Position numbers and translations under genes: made by a program | Notes under the pieces: generated by a model | The model's input: only the letters and a program-made list of their open reading frames with translations | Database searches by the model: none | Told to the model about the DNA's origin: nothing | Shown: positions 23,564 through 34,737 of the stretch, one piece after another | How positions within the stretch are numbered: the stretch's first letter is position 1 | Layout of the letters: every line of letters begins with the position of its first letter | Assembly (NCBI GenBank): GCA_029216955.1 | Contig: JANAVB010005598.1 | Location: 1,313,327-1,377,326, forward strand | Reading direction: 5' to 3' | DNA from: Iris pallida | Lineage: Eukaryota; Streptophyta; Magnoliopsida; Asparagales; Iridaceae | DNA: 64,000 nucleotides

Positions 23564-23919
23564 CAGTGATCAATATAGTAGCTAACAGAGAAGAATTGGG
23601 GAGAAATTCTAGGTTTATTGGAGTAATACTGGTAATGGAAAATACAAGCAATGTAAGAATGTTGGAAAAATGCAGGAAGAAGGAGGCAGGAAGAATTAGC
23701 TAACAATTCTCTGATACTCCAGTTCATTTATTAACAGCTATATATAGTAAGGATACTTTGGCTGACGTGGCTTGTATTGGTCACTGCAGGATGTTGATTG
23801 GCCTGGCAATGATGAGCTGTCTCTGGAGCTGCTGAGCTGGCTCTGAGAGGAAAATAACTAACAACCCAACTGTCCAGAATTGGACAATGCTGCTGTGCTA
23901 TGCAAATGGGCACGTATCA
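23506..23919 (-). repeat. Reina 5' LTR (414 bp), contains TATA box and first ATG
   Basis: Minus-strand TG...CA ends as in the 3' LTR. A TATATATA box lies at 23739-23746, about 175 bp upstream of the ATG at 23561-23563. The TATA core is palindromic, so orientation rests on the element. Confidence 0.95.
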
Positions 23920-23924
23920 ACTTT

Positions 23925-26040
23925 CCTCTCATTATTCTCTCTTCCTCCCTCTTTCTGTTCTTTCTTATTTTCCTTGGTTTGTTTTGGGATACAGAGTCTT
24001 TTACTCTCTCTTTTTCTTGTTTTGTTGTCATTTTCACTTTTTGGGTCAAGAGAGCATGTGTCTCGATTGTGGGTTTTGGGTTAACACCATTCTTCTGTTT
24101 CTTTTTTCTTATTTTTATCATAGTTTTATTATAATAGTAAATATTAAGTAGGATTTATGTATATGAGCACAATATTAATTTAGTATTTTGGATGTAAATT
24201 TATATTGTACATAGATATGCTACTATTAGTATTTCAGTATTATTATCATTATTATTATTAGATAATTATTATTACTGTTACTATTATCTTTACTAGTTCC
24301 ATGTTAACAATGTATATATGGATCATTAATATAAACTTTGTTGCTATTATTATTTATATTTATATTATATAAATATTTTGTTAGGGTGTTCCAACTAACT
24401 ATCGAGAATATTTCTGATAATAAAAGTGTAATTTCCAAATTTATTATACATAAAAATATTTTCAAGTATTTTCGTAAAATTATTTTTAACTAATAAGATA
24501 TGGTTTTCTACCTAAAAATATTATAAAACTTAGAGTTAGCCTAAACTGATTTTTTTGATATTTCAAGTATTTTTATGTAAAAATATACTTACTAAAGGTT
24601 AGATATTCAAATCGTAACGAAAATATGTTTTTAAATAAAATATAGTCTTTAGACATTCTATAATGAAAATCCTATAGTTCTTTAAATATATTTTTATAAA
24701 AATGGGCAGTTTCCAAAAATTTTAATTATTTCAAAGTACGTATTTATCTAAAATAGATATTTTGGGCCTATTAAACTTAAATAGTTTTATGCTAAATAAA
24801 TATTTTAATTGGCTTCTTGTAATACTTTATAAATACTTTTCTAATAAGTTATATTTTTTCTTTCAATTAAGAAATTCCTTCTTTCAAATCAAATTCCTTC
24901 ATAGTTGGAATGTCCCTCAATATGACTGATTATGCTTCCCTTTTTCTCGGCTAGTGGACTATTCGGGAGATGTTAGATTAACACCAACAGGCAAGTATAC
25001 CTTGCTATATTTTCTGTCATATTATTTATTTTCAGCATTTATTTAGTTTGTTAGTTTCTTTGTTATAAACTGTGCGTCTAAGCCATACTTGGGTGCAAGC
25101 GACTCTATTAGTCGTTACTTTATTTTATGCATGTTGACTTAGTCTTAGCGGACTACCTTCTTGTTGGGGGATATCCTTATATCTCCTTGGGACATGACAC
25201 TCACATTATACGGTTTGAGACATTTTGCTAGGGGCATGACTTATGGACTCGCCATCTCTATTGTCGTGTGACGGATAGATCGTAACTGCTATGATTAAGG
25301 TATAGAGCCTCGAGCAGTTACAAAATTGGGTGGATCATGGACATGACTTGGTCAGTGTGGGAAATGTTGGGGGAGGACAGTCACTAGTGCGTTCGGAAAG
25401 CCAAACAGGTAAACCATAATTTTCGAAAGAAACTATGGCGAGATTATATTTGCGCATACCCTCTGACATTTTGGACGTTAAGACCGAATACGTATGACTG
25501 GATGCCAGTTACGTACTTATAGCCTAAATCCCACCCATGCGCAATGAAAGTTGTCCTCTAAATTGCACATTAGATGGTTAGAATCTCCTTTGCATATTTG
25601 TGTCTAGGAGAGTCTTTGCATATTATTATTAATCTGACAGTTCATATTAGCATATTCTTCCTGTATCTTGTTACATCCCTCTAAGGACCTGATGATCTAT
25701 CCCGGTGTGTGTTCTTGTCTTTCGTAGGTATTCTAGATGAGGCCGTGATCTTCTCCATTCTTTCGAAGATGACGTGTCTTGGATCCTTCTTGCTACTTTC
25801 GTCAAATTATTTTATATGTCATGTACTTCCTTTCTTTAAATTGTTTAGTTGGCAGTGGATGTGTCACCACCCAACATATTGTACAAAGACAATTTATCGT
25901 TATTATATGATAACTTTTATTCTTTATTTCTGTGGATGAGATTAGTTAGCTGTGGTTTTACTGCATTTACAGCTTACGTATAATTATACGGCTGGCTTGT
26001 CTACGTTCCTAGTCCTACGTATTTTGGGACGGGCGTTACA
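23925..26040 (+). repeat. LARD-2 5' LTR, second part
   Basis: Continues after the Reina target duplication and ends GTCCTACGTATTTTGGGACGGGCGTTACA-type sequence at 26040, the same terminus as LARD-1 (6729) and the LTR at 37660. It holds a CT-rich stretch 23925-24010 and AT-rich DNA to about 24900. No gene is seen. Confidence 0.8.
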
Positions 26041-27292
26041 TGTTTTTGTGGTGGCCCATGCAGGTCAAGATAAATTGTTTGGTTACTTTACCGTACCAAG
26101 CAAGCCTGTGTATAAGATTAGAGTCTAGGATCTCATCCATACACTTGACCTCCTACCTCGATTCTATTTTCGAACTCTCGCTTGACTCATTGATTTGCAT
26201 CTTGCTTGATTCCTTCTATCATGATTCCTATCTTCCCTTTATGCTTGCTAGAGGATAGGAAGATAACCCCTACTAGTTAGATGTCCCAAAAAACCCTTAG
26301 CTTAACTCTTGTAAGTTGGGTAGAAGGCCTTAAGACCTAACCTCCCTTATGACATTAACCAAGTCTTAGACCATAAAATAGTAGGATGATTGTATAGGCA
26401 CAAACAAGACTTAGATCCTTATGGCACTCGGACTATTCATATTTTTTTTTATTTCATCTACTATCGTGCACATAGTTTTAACTATCTTAGCTAATGCTGC
26501 TAATATAGCCTAGTTTTGCAAGCTTATCATTTATCGAGCTTGTTCAAGACATATGATATTGGGGGCACCCACTAACATATTGTCTACTCAGAACCGGTGC
26601 ATGATGGTCTGATCAACCTAGTGCACTTTGGTTCGCTTTTATCTATTGTTCTACGTTGATGGAGACATAATTAAACTTGCCTCTAGAGCCTCATCCGCGA
26701 CTGTCTTGGCAATTCTTTTTGAATTATTCAGTCGCCTTTGAACCACATAATCGTATTCGATGTATCTTCTTCAAACTCTATATTGCTTTCGCCCTTTACC
26801 TATTTTAGAAGGACGGGGGCGCTTGTACTAAAAAATTTCCTCTAGCTGACCTATCACTTATGACCATTACTACTCAATGTGACTAAATCCTTGTCTTAAA
26901 CTACTCATCTTTTCCTCGATCCTAAACCTACTATCGTGCCCTCCTAAATCATTTGAATAATTCTAATCATTCTCCTATTTTCATGCCCTCAACCTAGACG
27001 TCCTCCATGCAATTTGCTTCCAAGGAACTCCCTCTCCTAAAAACTCTAAAATTAATTCTTTTGATCTACTCAATTCGTGTTATTATGATTTCATTACCTT
27101 AACTAGCAACCCTCCAAATCCATGACTATTTTCGTATTTATCAAAATTATGACCTACTAAATGCTTGTTTATGTTATTTTTTGCCTCGCCCAAGGACTTG
27201 TCATATTGTCATTACCAATATACCCCTTGTGCCTTCTCACCCTCCTATTTATTTTTAATTTCGAGGACGAAATTCTTATAAGTTGGGTAGGA
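26041..27292 (+). other. Non-coding internal domain of LARD-2
   Basis: Begins TGTTTTTGTGGTGGCCCATG and ends in the polypurine region. It has no retroelement domains in any frame. It is the full-length relative of 1440-2509. No Met-tRNA primer site follows the LTR; the conserved TGGTGGCCCATGCAGG at 26049-26064 is the only constant block near the expected position. Confidence 0.7.
27256..27292 (+). promoter_or_regulatory. Polypurine tract region of LARD-2
   Basis: TTTCGAGGACGAAATTC, then AAGTTGGGTAGGA, immediately before TGTAAAATCCC; the standard Tekay/Del arrangement. Confidence 0.75.
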
Positions 27293-28780
27293 TGTAAAAT
27301 CCCTAAATTTTCACTATGAATTTTTTTTTATATTTGAATTTGGTATTGATTTTCTTTTTTTTTTTATTTGCTCGTCGAGTGCGAATATGTGCGAGGTACA
27401 TATTTTTGGAAAAACGTTTTGATTATAAATTTTATTTATATGGGATAGTTTTCTTAAAGTTGTGAGAAGTGACGCATCGAAATTTCCAAAAATATTATTT
27501 ATTATATTTTATTTTAGTGTACAAATATAAGTGGTAGTTTAGAAAACTATTATTTTATGGATATTATTTCTGTGCGAGCGGCATGAAATGTATTTCATGT
27601 CCATTGTGGATTTTCGAAGTACTAATTGTTTTTATCAAAAAGGTTTTCAAATAATTAAATATGTAATAGTCATTTTTGAAATTAATATATTGTTATTTTA
27701 TTTAGTTACTATAAATATACTTTGAATATTGTATCATTTATATTAGGATTAAATCTCTTGATTATATCAGTAAATAGTTTAAACTTATAGATAAGATTTA
27801 AAGTAATATAAAATCGGATCGGATCGGATCGAATTCGGATTTGATTTAGATCGATATAGTTTAAACTGATTTAAAATTTGTAGGGAATTATCAAAGGGAG
27901 TTTAAAAGATTCCTATCCTTTATCAAACTGGGATCCCTCCAACCCTATATATAGGGGGAGCCTCCATATGTGTTTCATCTTCACAAATTACTCCATAAAT
28001 ATTCCTATACAAGAACCGTGCATCGTGTCCGTGTACGTGTTCCCTCCCCATCTTATTCTATATTTACATATACATGTTCCACCATCTTCGTATCGGACAT
28101 TCCCCGACACAAAACTCATAACCCAAATTTTAGCCTATAGATGCAGCCTCCAGTCATCGTCCATCGTTATCCCAACCTTTCCAACCTTCGACACCCCTGG
28201 ACCTTGGCCACCACCACGTCCGAGCGAGCCGACCCTCCGCCCCTTTCTCCCTGACATCTCCTTTACCACCACCGCTTCTTCCTCGCCTACCCAACCAGCC
28301 CCGGCCGAACCCCGGCCAAACACACCTCACCACCACCAGCACCCACTCCCGACCAATACGGCATAACCCCCGGCCGCATCTACCAGACCACATCCCCGAT
28401 TCTCTTGCTGCCAACGCCACCACCACGTCATCGACATCTCCCCTACCACCACAGCCGATATACACCACCACCTCTATCACCGTGCCTGGCCACCGCCATC
28501 GTCCCATCGTCAAACTCCCAGAACCAAGCACACATCCAATACCGCAACCGTAGCCAAGCCACAGCGACCCACCTCGCCATTCACAACTCATTGCCACCTC
28601 CAACAGTAACCCACCCATAGACTCATCCCCGCTGCTAGTGCCAAGCCCCGTCCCGCTGTCATCCTCATTACCGCCCCGACCACCGTCGGTCTACCTCCGA
28701 ACCCGTCTGCCATAACCCCCTTCTCCGACATGATCGTTGTACCCATCATACCCCCAATCAACTCGACAAACAAACACCAC
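27293..28780 (+). repeat. LARD-2 3' LTR, truncated
   Basis: Matches 16535-18020 closely, with the TATA box at 27946-27953, and stops within CAAACACCAC. A 14-bp duplication (28787-28800) and the SIRE LTR fragment follow, so the remaining roughly 2.4 kb of LTR was deleted. Confidence 0.8.
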
Positions 28781-28786
28781 GGTGCT

Positions 28787-28800
28787 CATAACCCCCTTCT
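28787..28800 (+). repeat. 14-bp templated filler at a deletion junction
   Basis: CATAACCCCCTTCT repeats 28711-28724 and sits exactly between the broken LARD-2 LTR and the broken SIRE LTR. Confidence 0.65.
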
Positions 28801-28802
28801 AT

Positions 28803-29028
28803 ATCCTTATACATTCTAAGCCTACTCTTTCCATCTACTAGCCACACAACTTCCTAAGCCCCAAGGTGCTCAGTGCAATTCAGCTAGAAGTTCTTTGCAA
28901 GAGTTTGAAAGTAGTTTGGACAATTCTAAGTTTTGCCTCAGCGAAAGTGTAAGAAGTTGGCGTGCTATTCTGAGTAAAGGCACATGGTGTACCTCTATTT
29001 CACAAATAATGGATTTCAATCCTGAGCA
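28803..29028 (+). repeat. SIRE 5' LTR, first fragment
   Basis: Matches 48919-49147 of the 3' LTR (CCTTATACATTCTAAGCC through TTCACAAATAnTGGATTT). It ends in GAGCA, the target of the solo LTR. Confidence 0.85.
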
Positions 29029-32000
29029 TGTAGCACTCAGTTTCTAAAATAAGGATAATTTTGAACTTTTGTATTTTTTTAATTATTTAATAATGTTATT
29101 TAAATCATGATATGATTTATGGTAATTTTTAATCAATTTAAAACCATGACTTGTGATTTTGATGGTTAACTAGTGTAACCCTAAAATTGCTAAGCCTAGA
29201 GACTAACCATGACCATGGGAGCCTAGTCATGTGATTAGAATGTTATATTACTACTTTTAGCCCAGGAGTATTTTGGTCATTTTGACAATTTTGTGAAATT
29301 GTAAATTGAATTAATTAAATATGTGCTAGTTAATTATTTGAGACTTAACCTAGAAGTTTAGCCTAATCTAGATTAGTCAAGAGAATTAGATGATGATTAG
29401 AACCTTCCTACTAAGTGCCAAGATTAGCAATATCTAGATATTTCTAAGTAGGATATTTTCTCCTTAGGATATTTGTAAAAATAAGCCTTAGGACTAAATT
29501 GAACCAATAGGAGGACTTGGAATTGGGTGGAGAAGCCTTAGCCACTCATCTACATCTAAACCTAACCCTAATTTCTATTATGGCAGCCACAACATAGTAT
29601 CCCCCTATAAGTATGCTCATATGTTTGTTCTTGCCTCTTTTAACACCTACTAAGAAATCCTAACTTGTTCTTCCCTAAATTCCTCCCCATTTATCCATAT
29701 TGATCCCAAATTGAGGCTACTCTCTTGCATTTGGATTTATTTCAGAAGTGAAGGCTAGTGGGGGCTTGCTAGCAAGGATTTGAAGAGCACTTGGCCATAG
29801 CTTGTGGAGGAAACAATCACTTAGGAGCCTTTTCATTGAGTTTGAACTCTCAATAGGTAAAACCCTACAAACCCTAATAAATTCCTGATTTCTTCCCATA
29901 GATGCATTCATTTAGGGTTCCCCAAGGTGTAGCCCAAGTTTGGTAGGATATCGTTTCCATTTAGTGTCCATATCGGACACGTATCAGTCCTCTATAAACT
30001 GTGTTCGATGTAATGCCTCAAAGGATTCTTTGCTTTTGTTTTTCAAAACAAAATACATTTTTGAGTCTCTAATAATAGGTAGATTAAAATGGTTTAGGAC
30101 TGAGTTGGTATTAGGATCCTTTTCGTGTCCATTTTGGACACGCACACACGCGCACAGACACCGTGCACATCCCCTGCTACCATGTCCTAATTCTCTCTGG
30201 ACACGGCGTTTCGACACGAAAAACTTGGTGTGTACCTTGGGGCAGTGACTGAGAGGTCACCCCCCAACTCTCGTACGACCCCGTATCGTATCGAACATGA
30301 TATTGGCCGTGCACGGGATTTACACTGACACGTACGCACAGTTTTCGTGTTCTGACACGCGTATCGTACAGCGTGGACTCGCGACGTGGACACTTCGTGT
30401 TGTGTTGAATGTGTAGCCCTAGTGCTGGGCTACGTGTGGACACAAGTACGAAACGGATCATGGCTCGTGTCGTGTCCACGAGGCCGTGTCCTCACTGTTC
30501 GAGGCAGTCTTCACTGGCTGTTTTGAACTGAGTTCGAATTTCGTTTGGATACCTCGTGTCCAGCAATGTGGACACGAGAACACACCCTAAACTCATGTAA
30601 ACATGTTTCTCATCTCTGTGTGTGACTGTATTTGGTTTTTGAATTGATATGGTATTCGAATTGGGTTTTGGGATTTTATACTATCAATTTCTGATACTGG
30701 ATTTATTGAGTTCTGATTGAGTTCAAAGTTACTGATACTTCAAAAACAGAGTTGGGTTGATATTCGAAACCTGGGATTGATGTCTGAGTTTTAGTTTGTT
30801 TAGTTTAGGTTTACTGTCGAGATTCAAGTTCTGATACTAGTTTGCTCACTGTATTCGAATACTTTTCTGATGTTTAAATATAAAAAATGCAAGTTATTGA
30901 TGAACTGAAAATGAAATGACCTGGGTTTAATTTTGGGTTTTCGATTTGGTAATAAGTTGAATATGTTCACTGTTCCTTTGTTTCATTTACTGAAAACTGA
31001 ATGCATGAATCTAATTGTTGAGTTTTGATTGAACCTTGGGTTCATTTATATAAACTGAAATTGAATGTTTATTGAGTTAAGTTAAAACTGAAACTGAGTT
31101 ATTGAGTTGGTTCAATATTTCCAATTCGAAACAGGGAAAGATGGGTTTGGTTTTGTAAAAACTGAGATTTTCCATTGTCAAAACCTGGGAATTATTCATT
31201 CTAGAAAACCTGAAATTAATGATTTAAACCTAGGACTTAATATGTATGTATTAATCTGAGTGACTTTTAAACTGTGAACTGAGATCACCTCTTATATATA
31301 AACCTGGGAGTTCAACTCAGGTTTAAACTGAAATCAGATTGACATATAGACTGAAAACTAAGATATCAAAACTTGAGAACTGTTGTATAAGCTGAGAATT
31401 GGGTTTCACCCTTTAACTGAGAACAAATGAATTTCCTAAGAATTATTTCATTTATGAAATCTGAGATGGTATTCTCAGTTGAATGTTTACATATATGTCA
31501 ACTTAACTGAAACCATAACTTACTATCCACTCTAACACCATATACCACTGCCATTACACGTTCAAACACACATACACTCTACACTTGAGCAAACACCCCT
31601 TTACTCTCTAAATATATATATATATTGAATATGTGAATGTTATGAGGATGTATCTATAGGTATAGCTACAGCTATATTAATGTGGTTTATATATGTATAG
31701 TTGTAATGTAGTAGACTTGAAGGGTAATATAAATAGTGTATATACTTTATGTGATTTATATAGGTTGTGCTTTGTGTTGGACTTGTTTTCATAGATTAGA
31801 ATAGAGTTGACCTAGATATTGGTTAGCCTAGAATTGTTTAGACCTAGAATGTCTAACTTAGACTAGTTTGACCTCGTTGACCAAACCCTAACTAGTTTGA
31901 CCTAGTTTGACTTTTAGAGTTGACCATAGTTGACTTTGGCCCAGATTGACCTAGAAACATGTAGATGTATTGTACTCTTCAAATTATAATCCCTTTGTAT

Positions 32001-33189
32001 ACATCATGACTTGTGTTACTCTAAATAGGACATAGTTACCTCGCTTCGGACTTTATATTCTCACGGACATTCAGATTTCAGGCGAGTACATTCTCTGATC
32101 ATTTCATACTTGTCAGGACTTATATCTTGCTCTAGACTACTTTACTTGACGTTGTCACGTTGGTAACACGGATTGGTACTATATAGATCTTTTCATGAGA
32201 TTTATCCCTCTCGGGAGCATCGGGTACTTCATGTCATGTGTGTTTTACTTACATCATGTACTCTCATGCTTCTACTATCATGAATCTGCTTGTGACTCAT
32301 GTACCCTCATGAATCACAGAGCCTTTACGAATCAAATTCATGAATCACTCATTTTGAGTTAGTAGTGTAATCATGAATCTTAACATAACTTGAATGGTTC
32401 CTTATGTATTGATTGGGGATGGGGGAGTAGAAATAGTCATGTGAATAATCCCAAAGTAGTGTAATCATGAATCAATTTCGTAGTGTAATCATGAATCATT
32501 TTCAGCCATTTACATGTCTATCTTGTACTCTGATTCACTAGTCACTTACAGTTCCTTACTTATAGTAGATATTTCCAGTTACAACTATCTCTCTTACTTC
32601 ATGTACATTTTTTTACAACATTTTATGTATCTTATTCTACTGTTAGATTTACATTCCTGTCATGATATGAACTGTGAGATGCATTGTGCTCGCTCCTGTC
32701 CTGACTGAACCTGTTGAAAATATTATAGATAATGATAATGACTGCCCTACCTTCTATGGGACATTTTAGGGTGACATTCAGGAGCCTGAGGAGCATCTAG
32801 CTCAGTAGAGGGTGCCTAGTTTAGTCTAGTACTTATAGCTTTTAGTTTGTATCGGATTGTTCCGATTATTAGTTGAGACTTAGTTATATTCAGGACTTGT
32901 ATTTATTTGTGTTGAACATCTATTTTGTGTGGTGTGATGACTCTATTTATATTCAGTTCTTCCCTTTTTATCTTATTCCATATCGTTCTCTATCTTTCCT
33001 AGACTTGTGATTGAGATATAGAGTTGAGATATTATATTAAACCTCCGTGTGGAGATGACAGGTTTATATATCTTATTGTTAGATGTTAGATGTTATAGAT
33101 GACCTATACAGCGTTCTACCGTCGATACTGCGGCGTAGGCTGGACGTACCCACGTTCTCGTGCCCCTATACAGGGTGCGGGTCATGACA
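29029..33189 (+). repeat. Solo LTR, 4161 bp, target duplication GAGCA
   Basis: Starts TGTAGCACTC, ends GGGTCATGACA, and is flanked by GAGCA at 29024-29028 and 33190-33194, while the intact SIRE 3' LTR has a single GAGTA at that point. No internal region is present, so it formed by recombination between two LTRs or is a long LTR remnant. Its 3' end matches the minus-strand LTR ends at 14960, 54672 and 59159. Features inside: AT-rich start, CCCCCTATAAGTATG promoter-like site at about 29600, a cluster of GGACACG/CGTGTCC motifs at 29970-30590, AT-rich DNA, and TTGACC motifs at 31805-31950. No gene is seen. Confidence 0.85.
31805..31950 (+). promoter_or_regulatory. Cluster of W-box-like TTGAC motifs in solo LTR
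   Basis: I count eight TTGAC(C/T) motifs on the + strand in about 145 bp (AGTTGACCTAG, GTTTGACCT, GTTGACTTTGG and others). TTGAC(C/T) is the core bound by plant WRKY factors. Function here is inferred only from the motif. Confidence 0.5.
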
Positions 33190-33194
33190 GAGCA

Positions 33195-33394
33195 AGAGTT
33201 CTTAGGCCTGGACTAGTCCTCCATTAGGGAAACCAGGTTAAAACTGCTGTATTTATGTATGCTTTTTGATCTCTTTTATTTTCACATTAATACTCTGATT
33301 AATTATTTTGTTGGTAAAAAACTTTATTTTTATTTGATTATTATCGACACATACTCTATTCACCCCCCTCTAGAGTTGCCTACACGTACTTAAA
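33195..33394 (+). repeat. SIRE 5' LTR, second fragment
   Basis: AGAGTTCTTAGGCCTGGACTAG through GCCTACACGTACTT matches the end of the 3' LTR (49150-49348). The terminal bases are altered (CTTAAA instead of CTTCAACA). Confidence 0.85.
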
Positions 33395-33395
33395 T

Positions 33396-33407
33396 TGGTA
33401 TCAGAGC
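33396..33407 (+). promoter_or_regulatory. SIRE primer-binding site
   Basis: TGGTATCAGAGC directly after the 5' LTR; complementary to initiator tRNA-Met. Confidence 0.9.
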
Positions 33408-33447
33408 TCTGTTCTCTTATATCGGATTAACATCCTAGAGCTGATCC

Positions 33448-34737
33448 ATGGCAACCACACAACCTATTTTTACCAACTATGGTGAGGGATAGTCCATAAA
33501 TAGGCTATCCCTATTTGATGGAACCAACTACACCAATTGGAAGACTAGAATGAATTTTTATCTCAAGTCTCTAGACTTTGATCTTTGGACCATTGTCACT
33601 GATGGTTACAAGAAGCGTGCTAGAATTCATGTCGAGGGGACTCTCACTGACAAACCCACGACAAATATACCGACCAGAAAAAGAAACAGGCTAGTCTAGA
33701 TGCTAGGGCTATTAATGCTATCTTTTGTGCCATAGACAGGACTGAATTCAACAGGGTCTCTACATGCTCCACCTCACATGAAGTATGGAAGCTTCTGGAG
33801 GTGAACAATAAAGGTACCACACAGGTTAAAGAATCAAAGATCAGTCTCTGACACAAGAATACGAGGCATTCAAGATGAAGCCAAATAAGAAAATCACTCA
33901 AATGTTCACAAGGTTCCTCGACATCGTCAACCCGCTATCTTCCCTTGGCAAAGAGTACTCCAACCATGAGAAGATCCGCAAGTAGCTCAGAGGGCTACCA
34001 AAAATATGGAACCCCAAGGTGATGGCAATCATTGAAGGCAATGATCTCACCAACATGTCAATGGAAACTCTGATGGGCAAGCTGATGATTCATGATCCCG
34101 ATCTAAAAGACTTCGACGAACCTACTCCAAAGCAAAAAAAATCGCACTTAGAGCTCATCGCTGAAGAACCATTCCAGAGGAGACAGACGACGATAATTTC
34201 GATGGTGATGATCAAGCACTCTTGGTATGCAAATTCAGGAAGTTTCTACGCTTCAACCAAAGGAAGAAGGACCGAAAAGAAGATGATGAAGAACCCACTT
34301 GCTTCGGTTGTAAGAAGACATGACACGTCAGAAAAGACTGCCCTATAGCAACGAAAGAAGGCAGATATGAGAAGCCGTATAAGAAGTCATCCTCACGGAA
34401 GTATGCCAACACCAGTATATGACATGAAAGCGAAGCCAGTGACTTAGACGAGGAAGATGACACTCCCCAAGACTCGGCTAACGTCTGCCTAATGGCAACA
34501 TCTGATAAGGTATCTCGTGATCCTCTTGATAATTTCACTTTTGATGAACTTGGTCATGCCTTTAGTAATCTGTTTGAAGACCACAAAAAGGTTATTAGCA
34601 AGTATAAACATGCTAAGGATAAAATCATGGCTCATGAAGCTGAGATCCGTAGACTTTCATGCTTACTAGATAATGTTAGAGACACACCTCCCACAGAGGA
34701 CACCGAGGAGGTCTCCAAGCTTAAATTAAGCTTACAT
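33448..34737 (+). pseudogene. SIRE gag, N-terminal part
   Basis: Starts MATTQPIFTNYGEG, then a stop, then LSLFDGTNYTNWKTRMNFYL and LDFDLWTIVTDGY, the usual Copia gag opening (DUF4219/UBN2 style). Frameshifts follow. A zinc knuckle is recognisable at about 34293-34335 (CFGCKKT, stop, HVRKDC), and an open piece 34492-34740 reads FDELGHAFSNLFEDHKKV with coiled-coil character. Coding is cut after EVSKLKLSLH by the LTR at 34738 and resumes at 41216. Confidence 0.8.

Larger units (their letters stand above)
18344..23919 (-). mobile_element. Intact Reina-type Ty3/gypsy chromovirus, young insertion
   Basis: Complete element: two 414-bp LTRs, primer-binding site, one open gag-pol frame of 1597 codons, polypurine tract, and the 5-bp target duplication ACTTT (18339-18343 and 23920-23924). 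The coding strand is minus, so the right LTR is the 5' LTR. Comparing the LTRs by eye I find one difference (T at the middle of CCTGGTAATG on the left, C on the right), about 0.24 percent, which implies an insertion on the order of 100,000 years or less. Short LTRs, the single fused frame and the C-terminal chromodomain fit the Reina clade. It sits inside the LARD-2 5' LTR. Confidence 0.95.
16535..28780 (+). mobile_element. LARD-2: non-coding Tekay-type element with a nested Reina element
   Basis: Layout: 5' LTR (16535-18343 and 23925-26040), non-coding internal domain (26041-27292), 3' LTR (27293-28780, truncated). Both LTRs start TGTAAA.TCCCTAAATTT and share TATA box, leader and C-rich part almost base for base. 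The internal domain has no retroelement protein motifs, so it would depend on an autonomous relative for movement. The 5' LTR is split by the Reina element 18344-23919. The 3' LTR ends where a SIRE-type LTR fragment begins near 28803, so no target duplication can be checked. Confidence 0.8.
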
